51,088 bases of DNA from Anaerolineae bacterium (GTDB taxonomy: Bacteria > Chloroflexota > Anaerolineae > Aggregatilineales > Phototrophicaceae). Each line of letters opens with the position of its first letter. Position 1 is the stretch's first letter. Below the pieces are notes generated by a model. The model ran no database searches and was not told where the DNA came from. It worked only from the letters and a program-made list of their open reading frames with translations. The stretch covers positions 1-51,088 of the forward strand of contig JAJEBE010000004.1 of the NCBI GenBank assembly GCA_022822545.1. Reading direction: 5' to 3'. The position numbers and the translations under genes are program-made. Positions 44,046-51,088 of this stretch are shown piece after piece.

Positions 44046-45119
44046 ATGAGAAGCCAACCGTTTATGCTGCTTTTGCTTGCGGCTTTGCTACTGGGATTGC
44101 TTGCGCCCATGGCTGTCGCCCAGGATACGCAAACCCTGACCGTCTCTATCTGGGGCTTTAACCTGGATGTTCTCGAAGAGAATGTCTTCGCCCCCTTTGA
44201 GGAAATGTACAACGTCGATATCGTGCTGGATACCGGCAACAATTCCGATCGCTTGGCGCGCCTGCAAGCCGAGGGCGAAAACAGCACTATTGACGTAGTG
44301 CACTTCGCCACCCAGTTCACGCACATAGCCAGCCAGGAAGGCTTGCTCCAGCCCTACGACCCCGACAGCCTCGAAAACCTGGACGAATTGTACGACTGGG
44401 CGCAGGACCCGCTGGGCAATCAAGCCGGCGTCGGCTACACAGTCAATAGCCTCAGTCTGATTTACCGCTCCGACCTGGTTGATGCCGAAGTCACCTCCTG
44501 GGCCGACCTGCTGCGCGACGATGTCGCCGGCTTTGTCAGCATTCCCGAGATGTCCACCACCTTTGGTCCCGCCACGCTCGTCATGATTGACCGCGCGCTG
44601 GCCATGGGTGAAATGGACGAGGGCGAGGAACTGGACGAAATCAACTACGATGCCGATGCGGCTTGGGAAGCCTTGCCCCAACTGGCCGATAATCTGGTGA
44701 CAACCTACATCCGCAGCTCAGCGTTGACGACGCTGGTGCAAGAAGAAGAAGTATGGCTTGCCCCCTACGCCAGCTTTGCCATCGGCAACCTGATGAACAC
44801 CGGCCATGAGCTGACCACCGTCATTCCTGACGAAGGCGCCGTGGGCCAGACGAATATGATCAGCATTACGGCCGCCACCGATAAGGTGGACCTGGCGCAT
44901 GCCTATATCGACTGGTTCATTTCGCACGATATCCAGGAAGCCGAAGCGCTTGACCTGATTGATTCCCCCGTCAACGCCACGGTCGAGCTGCCCGAAGACA
45001 TCTGCGCGCTGCTAACCTGCGGCGAGATGCTTGATACCATGATCGTGCTGGATCAAGCCCAAGTGTCGGATCGCCTGGAAGACTGGCTTGAGCGCTGGAA
45101 TGAAATCATGGTGCGCTGA
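44046..45119 (+). CDS. PotD-type ABC transporter solute-binding protein
   Basis: A 357-aa periplasmic-type binding protein. The signal peptide spans residues 1-26 (ending AVAQ), again with no lipobox. LTVSIWGFNLDVLEENVFAP, YNVDIVLDTGNNSDRLARL and IDVVHFATQFTHIASQEGLL place it in the SBP family that includes PotD, thiamine and related binders. GGAGAG precedes the ATG. It heads a PotABC-like importer followed by uridine phosphorylase and adenine deaminase, so nucleosides or bases may be the ligand rather than polyamines. Confidence 0.82.
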   Translation: MRSQPFMLLLLAALLLGLLAPMAVAQDTQTLTVSIWGFNLDVLEENVFAPFEEMYNVDIVLDTGNNSDRLARLQAEGENSTIDVVHFATQFTHIASQEGLLQPYDPDSLENLDELYDWAQDPLGNQAGVGYTVNSLSLIYRSDLVDAEVTSWADLLRDDVAGFVSIPEMSTTFGPATLVMIDRALAMGEMDEGEELDEINYDADAAWEALPQLADNLVTTYIRSSALTTLVQEEEVWLAPYASFAIGNLMNTGHELTTVIPDEGAVGQTNMISITAATDKVDLAHAYIDWFISHDIQEAEALDLIDSPVNATVELPEDICALLTCGEMLDTMIVLDQAQVSDRLEDWLERWNEIMVR

Positions 45120-45151
45120 CGCCGCGCCGCAGCATTTTGACGATTCTCTGC

Positions 45152-45173
45152 TAGGGGGCCTTCGCGCCCCCTA
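45152..45173 (+). promoter_or_regulatory. Intercistronic hairpin after PotD-type gene
   Basis: TAGGGGGC (45152-45159) pairs perfectly with GCCCCCTA (45166-45173) around CTTCGC. It lies 32 bases after the stop and 9 bases before the permease ATG, which lacks any other ribosome site. No T-run follows. It could stabilise the upstream message, attenuate, or limit translation of the permease. Confidence 0.65.
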
Positions 45174-45182
45174 TATTGCATC

Positions 45183-46016
45183 ATGATTCGACGACCCAAT
45201 CAGACCCGCACGATCATCTTGCTGGTCTCGCCAGCATTTATATTTGTGCTGGTCTTCTTCGTCTTGCCTCTGATCTTCCTGCTCTCGCAAAGCGTCCTGC
45301 CGGAAGATGGCGGCTTTACGCTGACAGGCTATGTCGACTTTTTCCAGAGTCGCGTATCCCGCATCGTCTACCTGCGCACGCTCAAGCTCGGCCTCATCGT
45401 CACCGGCATTTGCGTGCTGATGAGCTACCCGGCCGCCTTTGTGCTGGCGCGGATGCCCGCACGCCGCCGCTCATTCCTGATGTCGCTGGTGATTCTCCCC
45501 TTGATGACCAACGCCGTAGCCCGCACTTTCGCCTGGCTGATTATTCTGGGGCGGCGCGGCATGGTCAACCAGACGCTCCTGTCCTTGGATTTGGTCGAAA
45601 ATCCGGTGCGCTTCATTTTCACCGAAACCGCGATTGTCCTGGGCCTGACGCAATTGTTTCTGCCGCTGATGGTACTGCCGCTGGTCAGCGCCATGGAAAA
45701 TATCCCGGCTGATGTGCTGGAGGCCGCGCGCAGTCTCGGCGCCAACCGGCTTACAACATTTATACGTATCGTCGTGCCCCTGTCCTCCGATGGCCTCGTG
45801 CTGGGCGCGACCCTCGTATTTACCGGTTCGGTGACCGCCTTCGTGACCCCGGCTATCCTCGGCGGTTCGCGTCTATTGCTGATGTCTACATTGCTGCGGC
45901 AAAAGGCGGTGATTCTCTTTGATCAACATGCGGCGGCCGTGGTCGCGGTGGTGATGATTCTGACGACCCTGGCGGTTAATCTGCTGCTGCGCCTCTTGCG
46001 TGTGCGTCAGGTCTAG
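45183..46016 (+). CDS. PotB-like ABC transporter permease
   Basis: A 277-aa membrane permease with six predicted helices. The N-terminal basic segment (MIRRPNQTRT) leads into helix 1; the coupling loop is DVLEAARSLGANRLTTFIRIVVPLS. The ATG follows directly on a stable hairpin and has no recognisable ribosome site, so its translation may depend on upstream ribosomes or unfolding. It pairs with the next gene, 11 bases downstream. Confidence 0.85.
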   Translation: MIRRPNQTRTIILLVSPAFIFVLVFFVLPLIFLLSQSVLPEDGGFTLTGYVDFFQSRVSRIVYLRTLKLGLIVTGICVLMSYPAAFVLARMPARRRSFLMSLVILPLMTNAVARTFAWLIILGRRGMVNQTLLSLDLVENPVRFIFTETAIVLGLTQLFLPLMVLPLVSAMENIPADVLEAARSLGANRLTTFIRIVVPLSSDGLVLGATLVFTGSVTAFVTPAILGGSRLLLMSTLLRQKAVILFDQHAAAVVAVVMILTTLAVNLLLRLLRVRQV

Positions 46017-46027
46017 GAGCGCGCTGA

Positions 46028-46804
46028 ATGGTTTCACGCTGGATGGTTATCAGTCTGGTCATTCTCTATGGCTTCTTGCTCGGCCCCTTTATCATCATTT
46101 TCATGGCCAGCTTCGGCGCCAATGCAAACCTGGCTTTTCCGCCCCAAGGTTTCACGCTGGATTGGTTCGCCAATGTATTCGAGACTTCCCAATTCATTGA
46201 CAGCTTCTGGATCAGCCTGCAGCTCGCGCTCTTGTCCACCATCGTCTCGCTGATTATGGGCATACCCGTCGCCTATGCGCTGGTGCGTTTTGACTTTGCC
46301 GCGTCCGGCCTGGTAGAAACCGTCTTTTCCGCGCCGATACTTGTGCCGGGCCTGGTCATCGGCTTTGCCATGCTGAACTTCTTCGTTCTCCTGGGCGATA
46401 TGCACGTCATGACCGGCTTGTTCATCGGCCATACCGCCATCCTGTTTCCCTACAGCGTGCGCGTCATTTCCGCCAGCCTGCGCAACCTCGACCCCTATGT
46501 CGAAGATGCCGCCGTCAGCCTGGGCGCCAACCGCCTGCGCGGCTTTCTGCTGGTCGTGCTGCCCAATATGCAGGCCGGCATCGCCGCCGCCTTTGTCTTG
46601 GGCTTCATCACATCCTTTAACAATGTCCCGGTTTCCCTTTTCCTGAGCGGCCCCGGTGTGACCACGCTGCCGGTTTCCATGCTCAGTTACCTCGAATACT
46701 ACTTTGACCCCACCATTGCCGCCCTCTCGACCCTGCTTGTCATTTTTACCGTCGTGCTGGTCCAAACGGCGGAACGTTTACTCGGCCTATCACAGTTTGT
46801 GTAG
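46028..46804 (+). CDS. PotC-like ABC transporter permease
   Basis: A 258-aa membrane permease, second half of the importer. Helix 1 spans about 7-27. FPPQGFTLDWFANVFE is the typical periplasmic segment, and the coupling loop is PYVEDAAVSLGANRLRGFLLVVLPN. AGGAG lies at good distance. The ATPase gene starts three bases after its stop. Confidence 0.86.
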   Translation: MVSRWMVISLVILYGFLLGPFIIIFMASFGANANLAFPPQGFTLDWFANVFETSQFIDSFWISLQLALLSTIVSLIMGIPVAYALVRFDFAASGLVETVFSAPILVPGLVIGFAMLNFFVLLGDMHVMTGLFIGHTAILFPYSVRVISASLRNLDPYVEDAAVSLGANRLRGFLLVVLPNMQAGIAAAFVLGFITSFNNVPVSLFLSGPGVTTLPVSMLSYLEYYFDPTIAALSTLLVIFTVVLVQTAERLLGLSQFV

Positions 46805-46807
46805 CTT

Positions 46808-47887
46808 ATGCCACATTTGGAAATCCACGACCTGACCGTCTCTTACGAAAAGAACCAGCCAACTCTGGAGCGGTTCAACTTGGATGTTGAACAGGGAGAA
46901 TTGCTATCTCTGCTGGGTCCTAGCGGCTGTGGCAAAACCACGACCCTGCGCAGCGTAGCGGGTTTTATTCGACCGGATTCTGGTCGGATTGTCATCAATG
47001 GCCGCGATTATACTTACCTGCCCCCCAATCAGCGCGATATTGGCCTGGTTTTCCAGAGCTACGCCCTGTTTCCGCATCTGACCGTCTTCCACAATGTCGC
47101 CTTTGGCTTGCGGATGCGGCGCATTCCCAAGAAAGAGATCCATGAGCGCGTCGCCAATGCCTTGGAAATGGTGGGCTTGGAAGCCTTTGCCGACCGCCGT
47201 CCGGCGCAGCTTTCGGGCGGCCAACAGCAGCGCGTCGCCCTGGCCCGCGCCACCGTGATAGAGCCGCAGGTTCTGCTGCTGGACGAGCCACTCAGCAATC
47301 TGGATGCAAAGCTGCGCGTCGATATGCGGCAGGAGATTCGGCGCTTGCAGCAGCAACTCGGCATCACAACCCTCTATGTGACCCACGACCAAGTGGAGGC
47401 GATGAGCATCTCCGACCGCGTGGTGGTCATGAATCAAGGCAAGATTGAGCAGATCGGTACGCCCGAGCGCATCTTCGCCGCCCCCGAAACGGTATTCGTC
47501 GCTGATTTCATGGGTTTCGATAACCACTTCAGCGCGGCAGTCGTATCGGTGCGGGATAGCAAGTTAACGGTGAATTGGGGCGGCGCCCCCATCGAACTGA
47601 CTTGGCGCTCCAAGGTCGGCTCACCCCGCCCCGGCGCCCGCGCTGAGATCTTCTTTCGCGCCGATAATGCCAGCCTGTCTGCGGGACCGGCAGCGAGCGG
47701 TCTCGCCGGGCAAGTCATCCTGCATACCTTTCATGGCAATGAAGTGCGCTACCTGGTAGCAACTGAAATCGGCGAATTCAGCATCATGCAAGACAGCGCC
47801 AGCGAACGCTTCGAACCCGGCGCAGCGGTGACAGTGCAGCCGCGGGCGCAAAAGTGGATCGCCATCTTTGAAGAAACGGAGCCATAG
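46808..47887 (+). CDS. PotA-like ABC transporter ATPase
   Basis: A 359-aa ATPase. Walker A is GPSGCGKTT at 37-45, the signature LSGGQQQR at 135-142, and Walker B plus D-loop LLLDEPLSNLD at 156-166. A C-terminal TOBE/OB regulatory domain follows (from about 235, DFMGFDNHFSAAVVSV onward). It completes the PotABCD-type system. It ends two bases before the uridine phosphorylase start. Confidence 0.9.
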   Translation: MPHLEIHDLTVSYEKNQPTLERFNLDVEQGELLSLLGPSGCGKTTTLRSVAGFIRPDSGRIVINGRDYTYLPPNQRDIGLVFQSYALFPHLTVFHNVAFGLRMRRIPKKEIHERVANALEMVGLEAFADRRPAQLSGGQQQRVALARATVIEPQVLLLDEPLSNLDAKLRVDMRQEIRRLQQQLGITTLYVTHDQVEAMSISDRVVVMNQGKIEQIGTPERIFAAPETVFVADFMGFDNHFSAAVVSVRDSKLTVNWGGAPIELTWRSKVGSPRPGARAEIFFRADNASLSAGPAASGLAGQVILHTFHGNEVRYLVATEIGEFSIMQDSASERFEPGAAVTVQPRAQKWIAIFEETEP

Positions 47888-47889
47888 GC

Positions 47890-48636
47890 ATGACCGACTC
47901 ACAAAAAGTTGAAGTCCAGAAGCATATTCGCTGTGTGCCGGGAGATGTCGCCCGCAGCGTGCTTCTACCGGGCGATCCGGCCCGCGCCCATCGCATCGGC
48001 GAACAGCTTGAGCAAGCCCGCTTGATCGCCGAAAACCGGGAATATGTCGTGATCACCGGTGTAACGAACGGGGTCCCTGTTAGCGTCTGTTCGACCGGGA
48101 TCGGCGGTTCATCGGCGGCCATCGCCCTGGAAGAATTGCGCAATGTCGGCGCGGACGTGTTCATTCGCGTCGGCTCCGCCGGCGGGCGGCGCAAAGACAT
48201 CCCGATCGGCTCCCTGGTGGTGATGACGGCCGCTTATCGCGGCGACGGCGTATCGGACGAATATCTGCCGCTGGGCTTTCCGGCAGTGGCCGACCTCGAT
48301 GTGAACAACGCCTTGATCCAGGCGGCCAAGGAATTAGGCTACAACGCCTACTCCGGCATCGGGACAACGCGCAGCGCCTTCTACGTACGCAACTCGGCTC
48401 TCAACGAGCAATTGCAGCGGGCCGGCGTGGTCGCGGCGGAAATGGAAGCCTCAACGCTCTTCATCGTCGGGTCGCTGCGGCGAGCCAAAGTCGGCTGCAT
48501 CGTCGCCACCGATTCCAACATTTTCCTGGACAAGCAACCCACGCTGGCGGAAAAAGAGGCGCTGTACCTGCAAGGCGAACACATGACCATCCGTACCGCC
48601 CTGCGAGCGGTGCAATTGCTGGAAGGAAGTATGTAA
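47890..48636 (+). CDS. udp: Uridine phosphorylase-like nucleoside phosphorylase
   Basis: A 248-aa nucleoside phosphorylase of the Udp/DeoD superfamily, splitting a nucleoside with phosphate into base and (deoxy)ribose-1-phosphate. LLPGDPARAHRIG (phosphate site), STGIGGSSAAIALEEL, FIRVGSAGG and AAEMEASTLF (ribose-binding Glu) are all present. Length fits Udp. GGAG lies upstream, and its stop overlaps the adenine deaminase ATG. Purine versus pyrimidine preference cannot be fixed by eye. Confidence 0.82.
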   Translation: MTDSQKVEVQKHIRCVPGDVARSVLLPGDPARAHRIGEQLEQARLIAENREYVVITGVTNGVPVSVCSTGIGGSSAAIALEELRNVGADVFIRVGSAGGRRKDIPIGSLVVMTAAYRGDGVSDEYLPLGFPAVADLDVNNALIQAAKELGYNAYSGIGTTRSAFYVRNSALNEQLQRAGVVAAEMEASTLFIVGSLRRAKVGCIVATDSNIFLDKQPTLAEKEALYLQGEHMTIRTALRAVQLLEGSM

Positions 48637-50372
48637 TGGAATTCGACCTGCTGCTGCTTCATGCTCGGATTGCCGATGTCTTCCGTTACCGGCTCTTCGA
48701 GGGCTGGATTGGCATCCGTGACGGCCGCTTTATCACGGTTGAAGCGGGCGACGCGCCCCCAGGCATCCGCGCTGCGGAAACCCAGGACCTGGCCGGACGT
48801 ATCGTCATGCCCGGCTTGATCGATTCGCATCTGCATATCGAATCCAGCTTGCTGACTCCCCGCCGCTTTGCCGAAGCCGTCTTGCCCTTCGGCACAACGA
48901 CCATCCTCAGCGACCCGCATGAAGTCGGCAATGTCGCCGGCGAGGACGGTGTGAAATGGATGATTGCCGCCTCTCAAGATTTGCCGCTCCGGATTTATCA
49001 TTCGATACCCAGTTGCGTTCCCGCCACCTCGCCGGAAATTGAATGGACGCATGAGGTCTTTGACGCCGCTGCTATTCGGCGCTTGGCAAGTCAACCATCG
49101 GTCATCGCCTTGGGCGAGGTCATGGATTATCGCGGTCTGCTCGGGCCGAATGAACGCTTGCAGGCGATTGTGGGCGCCGCCAAAGAAAACAATCTGCTGA
49201 TCGAAGGACATATCCCCACGCTGGCCGGCATTGAACTCTCGCAATACCTCGCTCACGGGATCAGCTCCGACCACACGCTGACCTTCCCGGAGAAAATCCA
49301 GGAGCAAATCTCCAAAGGTCTGGCGGTCATGCTCCAAACCAAATCCGTGACGCCGGAGAATGTGGCGGCAGTTGCGGCTTTGCCGGATCGTTCGCCGATC
49401 ATCCTCATCACCGATGACATTGAACCCTCGCTGCTCATAGACGGGCATGGGCATCTGTCCCGCATCGTCTCGCTGGCGATCGAAACTGGCATGCCGCCGC
49501 TGGAAGCGATTGCCGCCGCCACCATTCGTCCGGCGCGCTATCTTGGTTTGCGCGATCACGGCGCGATAGCCCCCGGTTTCCTGGCGGATTTCCTGGTGAT
49601 GGACGACATCGCTGCCTTCCCGCCGGCCCAAGTCTTTGTCAGCGGTCAACCGGTGGCGGGCGCGGGCGCGATGACCACCGCTGTCACGCGCGAAAATCCC
49701 GCCCAGCCGGATTATCCGGGCATTCCCGGTTCCTTCGCCCCTGCTGATTTCAAGCTGGATAGCAATGGCGCCAGCGGCAGCGTTCAGGCGCAGGTCGTTG
49801 CTCTGCAAAATAAACATTCGACCCTGACCGAATTGCAACAGATGACTGTGCGCTTGGGGGATGGCCATGTGCTGTTTCGAGAGGATGATGGCTTGGCGCT
49901 GGCATCCGTTATCGCGCGCGATGAGTCTTCGCGGACGGTGGGTCTCATCGCCAATACCGGATTGCGACAGGGCGCCTGGGCCAGCAGCGTCGCGCATGAT
50001 TGCCATAACTTGCTTGTGATTGGCCGTAGCCCGGAAGCGATGGCGCAGGCCGCCAATGCCGTGCATGCGCTGGGCGGCGGCGTCGCCGTGGCCACGGCTG
50101 AAGGCGTTGAAGCCTCCTTGCGGCTGCCTTATTTTGGCTTGCTGAGCGATGAGCCGGTCGCGGCCGTCGCGCGCGGACTGCTGGCTGTGGAAGACGCGAT
50201 GCGCCGCCTCGGAGCGCATCAAACACGCCCCTTCCTGACATTTTCAATCATGAGCTTGAGCGTCAGCCCCTACGCGAAATTCACCGATAAAGGACTTGTT
50301 GATACCGAATCACGCCAATTGATTCGGCCCTTTTATCCGGCAGACGAGTCGGAAGGGCGAAGGCAGGGCTGA
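48636..50372 (+). CDS. ade: Adenine deaminase
   Basis: A 578-aa amidohydrolase converting adenine to hypoxanthine and ammonia. The metal motif HLHIESS follows PGLIDS (near residue 63). TTTILSDPHEVGNVAGEDG, LIEGHIPTLAG, GISSDHT and ILITDDIEPS match the adenine deaminase (Ade) family. The C-terminal Ade-specific domain is full length (about 350-578). GGAAGG lies upstream, and the ATG overlaps the previous stop. Together with the phosphorylase it supports nucleoside/base salvage. Confidence 0.88.
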   Translation: MEFDLLLLHARIADVFRYRLFEGWIGIRDGRFITVEAGDAPPGIRAAETQDLAGRIVMPGLIDSHLHIESSLLTPRRFAEAVLPFGTTTILSDPHEVGNVAGEDGVKWMIAASQDLPLRIYHSIPSCVPATSPEIEWTHEVFDAAAIRRLASQPSVIALGEVMDYRGLLGPNERLQAIVGAAKENNLLIEGHIPTLAGIELSQYLAHGISSDHTLTFPEKIQEQISKGLAVMLQTKSVTPENVAAVAALPDRSPIILITDDIEPSLLIDGHGHLSRIVSLAIETGMPPLEAIAAATIRPARYLGLRDHGAIAPGFLADFLVMDDIAAFPPAQVFVSGQPVAGAGAMTTAVTRENPAQPDYPGIPGSFAPADFKLDSNGASGSVQAQVVALQNKHSTLTELQQMTVRLGDGHVLFREDDGLALASVIARDESSRTVGLIANTGLRQGAWASSVAHDCHNLLVIGRSPEAMAQAANAVHALGGGVAVATAEGVEASLRLPYFGLLSDEPVAAVARGLLAVEDAMRRLGAHQTRPFLTFSIMSLSVSPYAKFTDKGLVDTESRQLIRPFYPADESEGRRQG

Positions 50373-50577
50373 TTCTGCAAATGGTCATCGGATACTTGCC
50401 ATTTTCTTCGGCCGCTTTACCAGGCGCATCGGCCCCGAATAAGGTCGATAATCGCTAAGACTTTGCGCGATTCGATATGGTTGCTTGGTCGTCATTGCAA
50501 CATCAAAATCGGGCGGCAAGGCGGCGCTGAGTCCTTCCCTCCGTTTTCCGGGGGCAACTGGTTTCTGTCCTCATGCC
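50373..50577. other. Convergent intergenic gap
   Basis: Two hundred bases between the adenine deaminase and the convergent peptidase gene. I see no gene or strong terminator; a weak AATCG/CGATT inverted repeat lies near 50450-50474. Confidence 0.4.
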
Positions 50578-51087
50578 TCATCCATTGTTTCTCCGGCTGC
50601 CCACCACATCAATGAACTTGATCGTCGCTTGAATCCCGTTGTAGAAATTCTGCAAGTAAATATTCTCGTTTGGTCCATGCGCGCGGCCGCTTTTCAGCCC
50701 GTAGCTCATGATCACGACCTCGTCCGCCACCTTCATGCACTCGAAGCAGATCGGCACGCTGCCGCCTGAGCGCTCGAAGACCGGCTCGACGCCCCAGGCA
50801 TGGGTATAAGCTTCCGCCGCCGCCGCCATCGCCAGGCCCTCCACATCCAGCAGCACCGCTTCCGCGCCCGGCTCGCTGGGGCGGATATCCACCGTTACTG
50901 TCGCCGGCGCGATGTTGTGGATATGATCGATCACGGATTGGATGACGCGGGCCGGCTTCTGCCGCGGCACCAGGCGGCAGGTAATCTTGGCGAAGGCGCG
51001 GGCGGGCAGCACCGTCTTCATGCCAGCGCCGGTGTAGCCGCCGTGGATGCCGTTGATCTCCAGCGTGGGGCGGGCGCCCAGCCGCTC
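50578..51087 (-). CDS. M20-family metallopeptidase, C-terminal part (runs off window)
   Basis: The minus frame is open to the right edge and ends at 50578; the visible 169 residues are the C-terminal portion of an M20 dipeptidase/deacylase. RPTLEINGIHGGYTGAG opens the lid/dimerisation region, AFAKITCRLVPRQKP and AGAEAV-like segments follow, and GGSVPICFE and GPNENIYLQNFYNGI carry the distal catalytic-domain ligands (His in SGRAHGPNE). The N-terminal metal-binding half lies beyond the window. Probably a cytosolic peptidase. Confidence 0.82.
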   Translation of the reverse strand, partial: ERLGARPTLEINGIHGGYTGAGMKTVLPARAFAKITCRLVPRQKPARVIQSVIDHIHNIAPATVTVDIRPSEPGAEAVLLDVEGLAMAAAAEAYTHAWGVEPVFERSGGSVPICFECMKVADEVVIMSYGLKSGRAHGPNENIYLQNFYNGIQATIKFIDVVGSRRNNG

Positions 51088-51088
51088 G

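Noticed and set aside
48381..50222. 613-aa open frame on the minus strand opposite adenine deaminase
   Set aside because: Shadow of the GC-rich coding strand; no ribosome site, arginine/histidine-rich low-similarity composition, and the + strand gene is clearly real.
1..51088. CRISPR arrays, tRNA and rRNA genes
   Set aside because: Scanned by eye for regular repeats and T-loop motifs; nothing consistent was found.

Overview
This window looks like a chromosomal segment of a GC-rich heterotrophic bacterium. I favour a Chloroflexota lineage (Anaerolineae/Caldilineae-like, environmental or host-associated). The basis is the density of ABC importers for sugars and oligosaccharides, the MocA-type oxidoreductases and TIM-barrel isomerases, and solute-binding proteins that end their signal peptides in AQ without a lipobox cysteine. 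This is inference from gene style; there is no rRNA or marker gene to prove it. No tRNA, rRNA or CRISPR array was seen.

Layout. (1) 1-2450: decayed mobile-element DNA, with a broken recombinase-like fragment and a Toprim plus CHC2-type zinc-finger replication protein split by two frameshifts. (2) 2500-13168: one long + strand block. It starts with a candidate promoter and LacI-like operator, then a CUT1-type sugar importer (binding protein and two permeases, no ATPase), a TIM-barrel isomerase, a MocA oxidoreductase, a DMT transporter, a cupin, an NAD-dependent epimerase, a truncated AA_synth gene, a cysteine hydrolase, a very clear enamidase and an SDR. (3) 13747-20712: a complete dipeptide/oligosaccharide ABC importer followed by a GH172 enzyme. 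(4) 20713-23859: a second decayed stretch with one intact unknown gene and, on the minus strand, what looks like the junction of a DISARM methylase tail and helicase head. (5) 23860-36772: a second complete dipeptide-type importer feeding an unknown conserved protein, a GH4 glycosidase, a seven-bladed FG-GAP protein, two MocA oxidoreductases and another TIM-barrel isomerase. (6) 36788-43157, minus strand: an oxidoreductase remnant, an MBL hydrolase, a binding-protein remnant, and an operon of FGGY kinase, E1 alpha, E1 beta, a lipoyl/E3-binding protein without acyltransferase domain, and a PhyH-family oxygenase. (7) 43330-43990: an IS4-type transposase remnant. (8) 44046-50372: a polyamine-type ABC importer co-directional with uridine phosphorylase and adenine deaminase, suggesting nucleoside or base salvage. 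(9) Right edge: the C-terminal part of an M20 peptidase.

How it works together: four importers bring in sugars, oligosaccharides and probably nucleobases or nucleosides. Cytosolic NAD-dependent glycosidase, oxidoreductases and isomerases then process the sugars. A second theme is N-heterocycle or amide catabolism (enamidase, isochorismatase-like hydrolase, AA_synth fragment, adenine deaminase). All four solute-binding-protein genes are followed by a strong intercistronic hairpin, a shared layout that probably sets the binding protein above its permeases in expression. Three decayed zones separate the functional blocks.
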